Positions 11,901 to 26,900 of a stretch of 64,000 nt of DNA are shown piece after piece. The DNA is from Rhabdornis inornatus (taxonomy: Eukaryota; Chordata; Aves; Passeriformes; Rhabdornithidae). Position 1 is the first letter of the stretch, and the number at the start of each line of letters is the position of its first letter. Both the position numbers and the translations under genes were made by a program. Location: contig VWZS01010075.1 in the NCBI GenBank assembly GCA_013397075.1, forward strand, positions 1,275,071-1,339,070, written 5' to 3'. The notes under the pieces were generated by a model, which saw only the letters and a list, made by a program, of their open reading frames with translations, was not told where the DNA came from and did no database searches.

Positions 11901-14900
11901 TAGTCTGCCAAAACCAAGCAATGTTTCACCAGTGCACAAACCTCCAAGAGCCAGGACCCACAGACACTTTCACAGTTGAAAAAGTTCTAGGCAGACTGGA
12001 AGTGCAAGCTACAAGGTTAACACACTAAAATACCATCGCTGTTGAATGCAGCCCTGTAAGCAGGTTTGGACGCTAAAGTTTGAACAAACAAGTTCAAAAG
12101 TCAGATAATTGGTTCTCAACAGGGATTCTGAGAGTTTCAGGTGACCATGGGCCACCAACACCCATACGGGGCTACTGGGGTAGCACCAGTGGTCTCCAAG
12201 GCCTAATGTGGCCTCAAGGCCACACCATGAGCATGCGTTACTGACTATATTGGATGTTACACAGAATTACACAAATGCAATTCTGTTACACAGAATTAAC
12301 TGGATGTTACATAGAATTCTTTATGTAGTTTCATGCTGAGAAACTAAACTGAGAATCCACTGGTTTTCCCGTACTGACACTGTTAACAAAACAGTCAAAG
12401 GTGTCATTTCAGGAACATCCAGCAGCGAACATGGATCGAGTGACCCCAACTCCTGCTTTCCAGCTCACAGTTCCTGGAATCATGTCCTGCTCTCAGCTGT
12501 GCCAGCACAGCTCTTTATGCCTTATAGACTGAACTGAGCGAGGGACAAGATATAGGTTCAAAAGACATAGAAATAATGTGGTTTGCTGTCAAAGAAACAA
12601 AACTGGCATATTGGGAAGCTTTTTTTTCTTTCCAGAAGAATGAAAGCACAGTACTTAAATAAATTTGAAAGGTTTTATTAACAAAGGACAAAATTTAATT
12701 CTAATGATAGAGTGATTTAAATAACTACATAATGGAAAGTTCTTTCCAGATGGAAGATAAGCCACAATAAATACAAAATATTTTGAGTATATTATGATTA
12801 GCTGGAAAGCAATACTATTTCAAAAGACTAAGTAGGGTTCCACCAGAATAAAATAAGCTTTAGCATTAAATTCAGTTCCCCCAACATATATACAGTCTAA
12901 CCTTTTGCACAAAGTCATTAAAAGTATAGTAATATTGGCAGTGAGGAAATAAATTCCATACAAATTTGTGATTTACTAGAATTTGTGATCTATTATTTAA
13001 TAGATTATCTACTAAAACTGGGGAAAAATATAACAGTCTATGAATTTATTCTTTCTTCTGTTAGATGATTAGCGTCTAAAAACTACCTGTTACCAATGAT
13101 GAACTCTGTTGCTACAACTTCACCTAGGAATTCATTCATCTTAATTAAAGAAAAATTTTTACTTCCAGATGAATTAAGTGCTGGACCTCAACTACAAATA
13201 CATTTTGCTGTGTTTATTTCCAATTCTCCATTGGAAAGCCTTAAATAAAAGTGAGACAGAAACAAAACCCTCACAAATTAGAAAACCAAAAACAACATAA
13301 CACTCAGTGAAGGGAATTATACAACTGTAAAAGAAAAAGCAGTGATGAAATACTTAAGTGTGGAAGAAAAAAAACAGTACATAATATAAAAAATAATATT
13401 TTAAATTTATGTTCCATAATATTTTCTATATTGTTTCATTAACTTGGCAAGTGAGCTTTGTCCTGCAGACAGTCCTTTCTAGGTTTACAGACATTTTTTG
13501 AAAGGCCTATGAAACATTTAAAATTAATTAATAGACAAGAAAGTGTTTCCAATTTCAGATTAAAGCCTAAAAATAATGGATGGTAAGATATGGTATATTT
13601 CAAACTTTGCTTTTTTAAGAAAAGAAAAGCACAAGATAGATTAGAGGAACCAAAACAGAATCTAGGATATTACTCTCCCCACAGAAGTTTCCAAATTCAT
13701 ACGTCTACTGTCCTGACCAAGTCAACAAAGCTAAACCTATTCCAATCTCCTATCAGATTTTTCATTACAGTCAAACTAAGAACTGTGAATTAATCAAAGA
13801 GCAATCATACACTTCAAAGTTCTCATAAAATAAACTAAGTATTGTGAAGCTGTTAGCACCAAATCCATAGTTAAGCCTGAACTGAGCTTCTTTAAAAACA
13901 GTAACATCAGTTTGAACAGCGTTCAATCGCTTCCCACTTCACTGTTCAGAAGGCAAGTAGAATTTTAATACACAGTTTCCAACAGAAATGTCTAAGCTTC
14001 TTAAATTTTGATGTTTTTTTTTCCTGCCACTTGCATAATTTTCAGTCTCTGAGAATAAGTCAACAGAATTATCTGTAATTAGAGCATCTGACTCCTGGAA
14101 GCAATAAAAAAAGATTCCATCAAAGATCAGAGTACCACCATGCTGACAGAGTTCAAACTCAGCAGTTTTGACTCTCCCTAAGCCAATGACCTTTCAGTTT
14201 TCAAAGAATATCATATGTTCTTGAGAATATCATATTACCATTCTGACATCTCAGGGTTATTCACAAGTGACCAGTAACTAGACAGCAAATTTACCAAAGG
14301 CTGAAATATAAAGAATTTCTGAAAGATACAAGTATGTGCACTATGAGTGGTTAAAAGCTGGGTTTGAAACACAGTGTGGTGGAGAACTGAGGAATCTGCC
14401 AGCACCACAAAGTGTGGACAGCAAGGCACATAATCTAACATCAGTAAGGGCTGTAAGCAATTCTGTGGTCTCTTCAGTTCTTTCTCTCACAGGAAACTCA
14501 TTTAAGCAACTGCAATTTAACACATTTCTTGTGTGCCTGAAACAACAAATCCATAAATATGGAAGGCATCCTGTAAGTTTGCAGAATTCTTACCCCGTTC
14601 CAGAATGTGCATGCTATCTTTCTTAAAGCCCCAACCAAAAAAAAAGCAGAAAATGTCAGTAACATTTATCTCAAAATGTTATGAGACTTGTCTATAGAAA
14701 CTCTTTTTTTTCTTTCAAACACTGTTTTCATTTGCCCACAAGATATTTCATGTTTCCTTAGTATTGTAAGTAAACACACAAACTGTACTCACTTAGCTTA
14801 TGTTAATTTAGTTTTACATGAGGCTAGTGTTACATGAGGTTAGAGATATCAAAAGGAAATTGCGTTCCTCTAACTGAAGACACGACTGCAGATGTTAGGA

Positions 14901-17900
14901 AAAAAAAGTCACTAAAAGGAACAAGTCTGATTATCTTTCAGCCCAGACTGCACCTGCTTTGACAAAATAACTATAATTTTGTTAATTGCCACTGACATGA
15001 CTTTTAAACATGGATGACCCGTAAATCTGAAGCTAGGAGGCAACAATCAAAGTAAAAGACAGTTCTCCAAAGAAAGGTATCATCACTGACCTTTGCAATA
15101 TCAACCGCTTGCTGAGGGTAATACATGGAGGTACCAATACCCATGAGAACTGCAGGATACACCAACTTCTTTATTTTTGAGCCTGTTTAGTAACAAAAAA
15201 TAAAAAACCACAAACCATTGTTAGAGTATATGTTAAGCAAGTCAGCTCAATGGCCCTAACATTTTATTTATAACTTTCTTAGATACATTTTAGTGTATTT
15301 TCTCTTCCATCCCACCAGTTACTAAAGAAACATAATCACTCTCATCAGTAGGGGCCCCCCTAATAGTTTGGTAAACTTTCTAAGCTTCACTGAGATTGTA
15401 TCTTAGATAGATTGTGCACATAAAATCCTTTGGACATAAACTGCTGACCAAGTCTGGGACTAGGACTGGACACATCAAGGCTCCTCTGAGTAGGAGTCTA
15501 GAAAGGAAGGAGGCTGTCTCCGAATCCTGTGACTCGAGAGGATGATGCTCCCCAGACAGGTCTGTCTGACCCTGTCCTCTATGCAGTAACTGATCAAGTG
15601 TACCTTGCCATCAAATCCTTTCAAATCATTACTTTATACCAATAAACACATTGCTGCTGCTCTCCTACAAGTGAAGTGCATCACTCCGCCTGTAACATGA
15701 GTTAAAATTAATTATCTCTAATGGCATTTTAAACCAAGCTGGATGACTGCACAATATTCACGTGATTAAACTTTGAATGCCATATTCTCTACTTAGTGAG
15801 CAGCTGTGCATATTCAAGTGTTATGACTAGACCTGGAGGATTTCATCTGTACCTTCCAAGAGGGCAATTTCTCCACAAAGACCAAGGGAGGGAGGAAGGA
15901 AAAAAAGAGGACTTTTGGTAGCATCAAAATTAAGGGGCACTTCCTTCTATGGTTTGAATGCTTTCTGGAAATAATAGTAATATTTTAAACTATTACCAGA
16001 AAAAAAAATTAAAGTCTTGAAGTCATGGCTCCCACCCTAAAAGATTCACAAATTTAACATTTTTAGTATGAGATATGTTTATTTTCATTAAACTTAGGAT
16101 CCTCTAGTCATTCAATTCCAGTCTCAAGACCGCACGAATGACGTCTTAGGATTTAGCCTTTGTATTTTTCAGATCATTCACTGCTTTAGTGTATAACTCA
16201 CTTCCCCCTCTTCCCTCATTTTGCTACAGTCATAAGTGATGCAAGCTGATCTCATTCATGATCATGGCAACTGAGAAGCAGGAATTTGAAGAAAAAGAAC
16301 TTAAAACAGGGAAGTTACCTTGATTTCATTTAAAAAAAAACACTATGGGAAAAAAAAAAGTTCTGCTTTCACCAGCTTCACTGGAAAATCAAATATTTTG
16401 AGGTGCACTTCTAATTTTTACACAGCCAAGCACATACTTCCAGTTTATTCAACACATTCGGGCCCCACAAAGGTTTATTTTTGTCCAAACCATGTCCTCA
16501 CTGGTATTTAAATTCTACAGCTTCTAAGTTCTTTTACCTACATTTCACTGCATTAAGAATATCTCAATGTAAGCACAAAATACTTCTTCACACTTAACAT
16601 TTCTTAGACTAATGCTTCTTTATATGAAACCATGAACATTTCTTCAATTAGTGTGATGAAACTGACTGTATCATTCTTCTGTAGTGCAAAACATGCAGGT
16701 ATTTATAGTACACACAGAGTTCACAAGTCTATTTGCTGAATCACTATCTGCAGCAGCTCTGCATGTAGACACACAATCCTTTGTAAAAACTCAAATAGAC
16801 ACCTAATTGGACACATATCATAGTTCAGGAACATCTGTTATTTTACCATAATTCATTCCTCTGTTGTTTTCTACAGTAACATATGTGATCAAGATCTTCA
16901 ATAATTAAAAATATTTTTAGGTTAAAAGATACCAAACCAATCCTTTGCCTTTTGTTACACTAATATACTAGTGGGCAATATGGAAGACTAGATTTTAGTA
17001 ATAAATGCAGCAATGATAAAACAATAACTGTTTGTTATTAAACACCTTTTCCATGAAGTTTCTTTATAATTGGAGGAACGGTGTAGAAACACGCTCGTAC
17101 AGTTAATTCAGATCTCCTTGTCATAATTAAAAATTAGTACCCTAAAACCCACAAAAAATTACTTATCCAAAATCAAAACATAACCAGCTCAAATGCTTCC
17201 CAATTACCTCTAGCAAGAAACAATCCAATAATTCCAGCAAAACTTATCACACCAAGTCTTGGATAAAATCCAGCAGGAGGTTTTTGGAGAAATTCATAGC
17301 CCTCTGAAAAGAAGCCAGAACAAAGTGCTTTAATGTAATGTGAAAGTGTTTTTGTGATAAGGAATCATCAATACACGCTGGCAATTATTACAAAACACAA
17401 AGAGTTATCAAAACACATTTAACTATCATGAGCATTTTAGATATGCTGGCAAAAAATTCAAAGCCTCTGAGATCTTCTCTAGTGACACATGAATGAAACT
17501 GAATATTGTATTGTATTCACCAATTTTCATAGGAGCTTTGCCTTTGCTCCTGGGCCATCTGTTTTGCTTCGCTTTTTGCATCTCAATAATATCTTTTTCA
17601 AATTAGTGATAAAAACCTTTGCAAAATGGAATTTTACAGTTACATGTTAACAATAACTAGTTTCAGTATAATACTGTACAAAAATCAAATCACAGAACAA
17701 TGGAAAGACACTGCAAAAACAAAGTGCACTCTACGATGGGAGTCTGGTGGGGGAATGGAAAACTATGGAAAACCTCCCATGCCAATGAGTTCAAAAGACT
17801 GAAACTTCTAAGTTTAAAGAAGAGGTGCAGTATCTGAAATGAGCTCTACACAGAATCCATGCTCAGCCCTGGTAAGCCCAAGCATGAAAGGATCCTCCCA

Positions 17901-20900
17901 AAAATAAACACAACTTTGGATTAATTCAAAATTCTTAGGAGATCCATGGAAGAAAACCAAAATGAAACAGCTAAATATTACAAACAAAAGACCTAATGCT
18001 TACAACAAGTAATAAACTTTACAGGAGGTTTCAGCTACTAAGCTGGGTCAAGCAAATACTGCTGAAGGCTGGGAATAAATTGTGAGGGTTTTTCCCCTTC
18101 TCCTCCTGCATAACTAATTTTAGTGACACTGATAAACATAAATGCTGGTCTCGGATTTTAATTGTTTAGAAATGTAGTGTCATAAGTGACCCACAAAGGA
18201 AATTCAAATAGATACACAGTGGAAATAAAGTAGTCTTAAATGCATTAGAAATTATACATACAATGATGCTTAATGGAATTCCCTTTAAACTGAAGATATA
18301 GTACAATCCTGCATTTTAAACTGCTAGTTAAGAAAACTAAACTGATTTACCTCTACCATGCTCAACAGCTTTTTCTAACTTGGGCTTAGCTTTGGCATAA
18401 AGATCCTAAAAAAAAAAGAGAACAAGGGTAAATAGATACCAAGTAAGTAAAATATTAACTATGGACTGTAACTGACCTGACAAAGAAAGGAGAAAAAAAA
18501 CCCCAAGAAATAAAAAAGTGATGGGTCCCTAAAATAACTTATTTTTATTCCCATTTCCACCCTTCACTTATAGGGCTATGCTTGCTCAATGTCACATTTA
18601 ACATAACTTACAGATTTTTCTCAAAGGAGTCTTGGTATAGAGATAAAATACAATACTTCGAAACACAGATGTCAATCTCAGTATTTTATTGAGATCAGGC
18701 AACCGAAACTCAGAATTATCTTGGGTTTCTCAGTGTATGCAGGTATTCCAAAAATACCTGAGGTGATGCAAAGAAAAGAAGTACAACACTGCAATAAACT
18801 CCTTCCTCACACTTTGCAAGGGTATGTGACTCATTCTGCAAGGTGATAAATTCCACTTTCCAGGAGACTGTCTTAGGCTAACAAGACTGCATTTTGAAGT
18901 GACTTGGAAAATCAGATGTCCATAGATGTCCAAAGTAAATCAAAGAAACTGCATCAACCTCACAGACCAGTTCTAGATTTTCTTCAGACTGAGAATATTC
19001 AGGAAGTAAAAGAATGCAGACTGTCTTTTATCAAAATAGAAAAAAAAAATCTCAACAAAAAGAACCTTGCTAATTGTTATTTACACTAATAATGCTTGAG
19101 AGAGACAGTGTAAGGCTGTCTATAAATGAGGGAACAATTTCATAAACATATATACCCAGAGCTAAAGCAGAGAATAGTCTTGCAATTCCACCTGAGCTGC
19201 ATCTGTGCAGAACTGAAAGCATTTGTTTAGGATACTGTATGGGGATATCTTTACAACTTTCATCTCCTCACTGGCAAGAGTGATGTAAAAAAACCCATCT
19301 GTCATGAAAATAAAAAACTGTTAGCATGTGACACACAACATAACTTTAAATGGATGTTGGTCTTATTAAAAGCCAATTTAAGAAGAACTTGCTCTAAAGA
19401 CCCCAGAGACTAAGCCTGATCTTCTGTTACAACTGAAATATAACTGGCTCATTTCTACATCTAAGTTTTGAGTTGCATTTCCACTACAGTTAAGTCATTT
19501 CGGAAAAATAAAATGGATATACAAACATAACCAATTTCATTCTGATTATCCTGGGTTATCTGTTTGATTTTAAAGACAACTGAGACATATCTAAATATTT
19601 TCTTCAACATAGCAGGGATGGGCAGGGGGTGTAAAACCAACGCTACCTCTGACTACAGTTAAGCAAGATTGCCCCAAACCCAAAACATCTACATGCCCAC
19701 TTCATAAAATGAGTCAGTAAACCTCTGCCAGGAAATGGCTTGTTGTGTGTGAGCAGAAGAGCACATCTTATGTCAGCGATCACCAGACAGACAAAAAAAT
19801 GAAAACAAATAGGATGACAACAGGTCAGGAAGACATCAAACAAGGTTAAAGCCTAACCTCCCCTCCAATTTCACTGCCCAGTTAGGGTTATCACAGGCAA
19901 CCAAACAAAACCCATGTCTTCTGGAGGCCAGAAAAATCCTGTGGAAAACCGCCCTTCCTCTTCTCCTTCCAAGCTGCAGCCAGTGCTCCTGCTGGTGGCA
20001 CTTCACAAACACTAGACTGAGTAACTCTGAAAAAAGGTTTCAGTCCTGTTAAAGGCAGCACCACACAGAACTTCCGGGCAGAAAGGACACCCCAAACTGA
20101 ACAGCGTGGCTTTCCATGGAGAGCTGGGCAAACAGCTAGCAGCTTAACAGGATTCACAACAGCAGAGGGCAAAGTAGAGAATCGCCTACAGTTGCCAAAA
20201 CACAACCACAGGGCAAAGATGCCCTCGCTTCAAAAGTAAGCCTCAACATTTCCTGGGCAGGAAAGAGCAAGAAAGCTATCCTGGGGCTTTGCAATCTAAT
20301 ACCAACAATTTAGGCCTTGATTACAAAAATCTTGGTTTTCCTTTCTGCTACAGAGCCTATTTTTGTATTTAATGACTATTTACTCTAAATATACTACCTA
20401 ATAAAATATATATGAGAAAGCTTTTGGGGAAAAGTCTGGGCATTAGGTTTACCACTACTTGTTGGCCTGGGATTTTCTCTCTTCCAGAGATCTGTATCCC
20501 TTCCCTCAACATTCCAGTTCCACAAATACTGATTTCCTTTTTGCTAAGTTGTGTTCTGTCACAATTGCAGCAAGGGCAACTTGGTTTTGTTGCTCTGAAA
20601 CACACTGCTTTGATAATTTAAGGCTTCCTTCAGCATGAAAACTGCAAATACCACCCTCCTATCTTCCTCAGCCACAGAACAGTGCCAAATCCAGATATCC
20701 CTAGGTATATTTAAGCCTAAAGTTCACTTCAGAAAACAGCTCTATGCTTTAGTTAATTTTAATTCTTCAGGAAAGAGAAACCCTAAATCCAGGGTTTAGT
20801 TCAGCAAATTAGTATAAAGACACAACTGGTTCTATGTGAGAAGGGGTCAACATTATGACCTGAACTGTGGAAAATTTTAAGCAATGCAGAAAACTTTCCA

Positions 20901-23900
20901 TGATGCCACATTTTTGAAAAATGCTTTTACAGCTATCAACTTTTACTTTGCTGCTGTCTGTTAATTCCAACTCAGAAAAAACAAACCACAATCCCAGCTG
21001 GGGCTTTACCTCTGAACCACCACCAGCTGCAAAACAAACCATTATACCTGACACCAGGCTGTATATGGCTCCATAACATGCCGTAAATGGGAAACCCCCT
21101 CTTCCAAGTCGGTTTTGGGATTCTCCACATATTTAGTCTCGCGAGCTGGGGAGGAGTACAGTGACAGCTGTGAATATCAGCAAACAAGATGTTAAAAACA
21201 AAGGTGTAATTGTGTAAGTAGGTCTTCAGGGCACGAACAGTCTAAGCAGAGAACACCTAACACTGTGCTTACTACATAAACAATGCATAATAAAAATTCA
21301 CACAGCTCTGAGACAACCATTATGAGCAAAGTTTAATTATACAGCACATAATTATGATGAAGATGACTTCTAACTGCTACACAATTCATTCATAGCTGCT
21401 ACATGATCCAAGTCACAAGTTATAAATTAATATTAAACTAGTTTAATAAGAACACACAACATAATTGTGAAAAATGTTTCTCACCTTAATCAGCACTTCT
21501 GGTTCCCAGTTAACATACTGAATGTACTAGAAATCACAATCAATCATTTTCTATATTTGCACAAGCCATCATTAAAGAGCCTAAGCAGCTTCTAACAAAG
21601 GTAACATCCAATACAAATGTGCCTGTTTGTTACTGAGCAGGAAAATGGTACAACCTTTGGTCATTAACCACATGGCACCCTGGCACTGAGCAAAGAGGAA
21701 CTGTAATGAGCAATGGGCATCTTCACATAATAAATGCTAAACCACCCTGTTTAAGGTTTAGAATCACAACATCTACTACAATTGCCTGAGCATATTTGAA
21801 ACTCTATTCCATTAAAAAAGAAAGACCTAAGTTTGTACTGTTGAAGATGAACAGAAGAGTTCAGATCAAAACAAAACCTATTAAAATTTCTAGCAGTTTA
21901 TACCCTACACAGATGTTTAGTATAAAGAGCTTATATTCTACACCATACTTATACTCCACTTAGTTTATTATAAACTGATGATTACAAGTACTGCTGCATT
22001 AAAATGTAATTAGCTCTCTTTTCATGGTCAGCTGGAAAAGAACTGTCTCTCTATCATAATAAAAAAGCTGCTAGTCATAACGCAATATAAAATCACATCA
22101 AATTTATTCAATAATTTGATAACCTGTGCAGCTGGATTTCCCATAGTACTTTGGGAAAGACAAAGATTTTCAGTCTCACTTCCCTAAGAAACCTGGTCAT
22201 CCCTGGCAACCATAGTCACAAGCTGAACTTTGATCCTGTTGGACAACCTAACAGCAATGCCTGGCACAAGGACAGAAGCCTTGGAGATAAGGAAATTCCC
22301 ATATATTTTATGGAACTAGACAGCTGACACACTAGAGATCCGAACTAATACCCTGTGAATGGCAAGAAAGGCAGCCAAAACTCCATGGCTTGCACATTCT
22401 GCTGTGCTGGAGCTGATGGCAAGCCCATTACTCAGCTCACATGAACTCCACGCTGCTGCCTCACGACTGACTCAGGCCAGCAGAGGCTGAGCACGGTGGC
22501 CCAGGCTGAGGCTTCTGGGCCAGGAGCCCCCTGCAACTACAGCTCCTCCCACCCTGTACAAGCGAACTGCCCAGCCAAAACACCTACACAAGCCTGATTT
22601 AGCTCCAATGCTTACAGCACAACGTTTTAGCTTGGGTTGAAGTACTCAAAATTTTTAAACAATGGCACGCTCTCACGCATATAAATCTGGATTTAGTTAT
22701 GAACTACTTATTTTAATTTTTTTTTAGTGTTGGAGACTTTTAAAAGCCTGTGCAACAATGCTGGTGACTCTACAGTTTGACAGGGTATTTTAAGGCTCTA
22801 CTTATAATCAAGACATTTGTAACACCTTAAATGAAAACGTAACAGGTATTTATTACCACTATTTATCGTATTTGTTGTGGCTTATGTCTGAAAACTATGA
22901 AGAAAGGAAAACTGATAAAATTCTGTAGGCTACTATGGTGGATTCAAAGTATTGCCAGACAAGAATTTTGATCATAAAAAATAGACTATTTTTAGAAATA
23001 AAACATTCTTCTTTGCTGTTTTAGTGCAGAACATAAATGAATTTTTATTAGAATTTACCAACAGTACTTACAGTAAAAAAAAGTAAGTGGTATTATCTGG
23101 ATAAAAAGCAAAGAAGATATTCCTGAAGATCTGAAATACAACCGTAAGTAAATCTACAAACATGAAAATGTAATTTCTGAATGAAGAATAGAAGGCTTTA
23201 ATGTAGAAAAAAGATCTTACACACAAGCAAGCCTGGCACTATCAAGTGAAAAACATCAAATGCAATGCCCAGGTAAAAGCAAAACTATATAGTCTCTGTT
23301 GTGGAAAACTGAGAAGCAAGTTTAAAGGCATGAATACAAAAGGTGATGAGTTGTACCTAATTGCTTTCATACACCAAAACACAATGTTTTCAGAATTATT
23401 TAGATAGAAGAGTACTAAGACTCTAACCACACTTACCTCCTCAGTTTTCAGCAACTCCTTTTTGGAAGTCTTCTCTGAAGAAGCAGCATAAACCTGGACA
23501 GAGAGCAAGCTCAGGCCGACAGGGGTGGCCCCCAGCCGAATTACCTGGAAACATTATAGGAAGACAAGCACATCATCATGTGCAAACAAAATGGCAACGG
23601 TGCGGTGTTCGAGCACATCCAGGTAGACAATGTCTATGTCCCTCTGCATGGTAAAATGTGATACATTAAGAGGCTTGGAAATTAGGAGAAAGGAGGGTCA
23701 ACAGTACACAATCTAATGCTCTCAGGCACTCATATGGTAACATCTAAATCACTCAGATGGTAACTGGAAAAGCCTAAGGCCAAAGGAGGCAGTAAAAATA
23801 AATGCTAATCTCATCAGTCTCCATCTAAAAAAAAAATCTTGTTTTCTCTCATTTAAAATAACTTTAAAACTTACTCAGTTTAAATAGCAAGATTATATTA

Positions 23901-26900
23901 ATATTTTAAACAACTTTGTGATTGCCCATAATACCTCAATTTTCCACAGTTAATACCAAGAAGTTCAGTTCTACTTAATATCTGCATCTAGATTTAGGAA
24001 AACAATGAGACCTACAGCTATAAATACCACAACAAAATCAATACTTTCTAAGAATTTTAGGAATGTGTCCTACTTTTCTGTGAGAAACATTAATTACTTC
24101 ACTTTTTTCGAATTCCTTAAATTTAATCCAATCACACAACACAACCACCATGAGTAAGGTGAATATAATTTTTCCATTATTCAGGACCTATGCTAAACTG
24201 AGTTTCTTAATGGGAAAGTGTGCTCCAACTTAAAAAAAAACAGAAGAAAAAAAATCTTAGCTGCACAGTAAATCAAGAATGCCTAGAGAGCATTTTCCAG
24301 CAAACGCACATCTTTATTAACAGCAAAGCATAACTCCAGAAATGTCAGCTGAAATGGGAAAGCTTTCAATGTCTCACACTCCTGTTACTGCTCAGGGAAA
24401 CGTGCAGAGTTACAACAGCCTGTGTTTTGCTGGATCAGGTTACAACACGAGTGGATCTAACACCAAACTGGAGGCGTCTGGCTCCTCTCCAGCCCTGGCT
24501 CCCAGAAGTCCTGATGCTCACCTTGCCCTAGCTTTGGTGGCCGGATGTTTCCACCCTGAGGCAATTCACCTCGCCAATCTGGCAAAAAATTAATCCTGAA
24601 AGAGAAGTGGAGAGCTTTGTGCCGGCTTAGCAAATTGAACCCTTTCATGACAAGCACCAGAGGAATGGTGCTGGCCAGGCGAGAGGGCACGAAAAAGGAG
24701 AAGGCAGCAAGGCCTCTTTTTCACAAATAGTAAGGTCTGTTGCATTGACCTAGCTGCTTGTGAGACTGAAGCCGTGGTCAAACCATACCTCCCTCATGCT
24801 GTGATGGTGGTAATTGGCCCAGCCACGGCACAATTGCTCTGTCTGTTGCAGAACTATTAGAAAATAGCTTTAAAATTATCCAGACCACATCAGCTTATTG
24901 TAGGCAGTCAAGCATTTGCAGCTTAAATTTCTTGTACTGCTTTGCAGGTGGGATGTTTATTAAATGTAACCAAGAGACTCCTCAATTTAAAAATTAGACT
25001 ATATAGTTGCCAAACTTCCTGAAAATGTTTGTTTAAGTACAGAGAAACAGCACATAAGAACTAGGTCGCAGGATTGCTTTTCTGGAAAACATAAGGGATC
25101 TGATGGGTCAAAAGGTATGGAAAAACTTGCTTAAAATGGAAGTTTTTCCTTGTCTGAATTTATGGACTAATTACTAAATCACTATAAATGAAACACCACA
25201 ACGACTGGATCAGCTGTTTCACAGCCAAGGAAAGACGAGGATAATCTTTAATAGTGTTAAACTGCTCAAACACTTTTCACATACTTCCATTAGCCAGGAC
25301 AAAAACGAATGCTACTAACCATTAATAGCTGTAGAGTTTAGTTCCTCAATCTTTCCTTTTTTCACTGCAAAATTGTTTTGTCACTGAAAGGCAAAAATCT
25401 ACTTGCATTTTCATTCTGAAATATATTTTCAAACAGTAAATGTGCAAATGGTGCTAAGTGTCACCAGCAGAAACAGTAAAACCAAATGTTTTAAACATCT
25501 GAAATTTTTATATAAAGACACAAACAGCAGAGCACAAGACTGGAAGCACCTGGGTTTCACAAAACAGTATCAGAGATCACAGAACTACTCAAACTGAAAA
25601 TGTCAACTGTTTGTATTATCAAAATACTGAAGTGAAGACATTTTCCATTGGTTTTACTTTTTTAAAAAATGAAACTAACCTCTGCAAGTGCGAGCTGAAT
25701 TTCTTCTTAAATGTGCTGTTCAAGTCATACTGCCAAGGTCTCCTACATCAGCTACCTTACAGGACAGACAGAACTGCTGCTGAAATACTGCATATTTGCA
25801 CACACAGTATTTATTTGGGAGTATGAAAGATCAACTGCTGTACTTTTTGTTTCCAAAACTCCCTTTAGGATCTCAGTTTTGAATTTCATACTAACAACAT
25901 ATTACTAAAACAACTGCATTAGTAAAACATTTTGACTGTGTTTTTAGCCTGCAAGTCTTACAGCCACTCAGTCAGTATCAGAAAAGCAGAGCTGACATTC
26001 TTTTCTATTGGCAATGCTCTGCAGTTATTTTAAGCAAAAAAGATACATTTACTCCTCTCTAGCTGAAGAATTCAACTTTATCTTTAGACACCAGATAGGA
26101 AAAGCTTGAGCATACTTTTGAGAAGGCTGATACTGGTCCTAATGTATGAAACCACTTCATTCTTTCTCTTCTTTTTCTATTTTTCCTCCTATTTCTCAAC
26201 CCAAACTACAAAAACATAAAACCAAAATCCAGACTCTTCAACACTCCTGTCCCGGAAGTACAAATATCCTGGACAAAAAGCCACCTTCCCTTTTGGCTCT
26301 CGGAGTCATAACATCAGGTTGACCTGAAGCATCTACACCTAAATCCTCGGTGGCTGTATAAAAGTACTAATATTATGCAGAGTGCCTAAATGCACAGGTT
26401 CACATGTAACCCCTCTAATGACAATCCAGCACCAATTATGGAATTCTCAGTGATTCCAAGCACAGAATTCCAACATTAAAGCACAAAAAGGAATTCATGA
26501 CAAGAGCAGAGCAAGCGAGGATCAGTATCACAGACTCACAGAACTGTCAGGGTTGGAAGGGACCTCTGGAGATTATCCAGTCCAACCCCCCAGCCAAGGC
26601 AGGGTCACCTGGAGCAGGTGACACAGGAATATGTCCACGTAGGTGGGCTTTGAATGTCTCCAGAGAGACTCCACGACCTGGGCAGCTGTTCCAGTGCTCT
26701 GCCACCCTCAACGTAAAGTTCTTCCTCACGTTGAGATGGAACTTCTCGTGTTTCAATTATATATTAGTATTTAGTATATTGATATCAAGATATATTATCG
26801 GTATTTCACACAGAAAATGGTACTAAAGAAAATGAGTATGAAGAATCGAGCATCACCAGGTTTTGGTGGTTTTTTTTTTAAATGAGCAGCCGCAACAACG

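Larger units (their letters stand above)
9939..26526 (-). other. APOO introns 1 (part) to 6
   Basis: The sequence between the listed APOO exons is AT-rich intron. I saw no second gene in it. Minor items are a 22-bp hairpin at 10619-10640 (8-bp perfect stem), three copies of gttacaYagaatt near 12256, 12285 and 12305, and somewhat GC-rich islands without recognisable coding sequence near 19.9-20.2, 22.4-22.6 and 24.4-24.8 kb. Confidence 0.6.

Noticed and set aside
19891..20205. 104-codon minus-strand frame in APOO intron 3
   Set aside because: No similarity to a known family, no splice context, and it lies in an intron on the APOO strand.
20972..21187. 71-codon minus-strand frame beginning MFADIHSCHC
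   Set aside because: It overlaps APOO exon 3 in another frame; the true coding frame there gives the conserved KYVEN and EPYTAWCQ segments.
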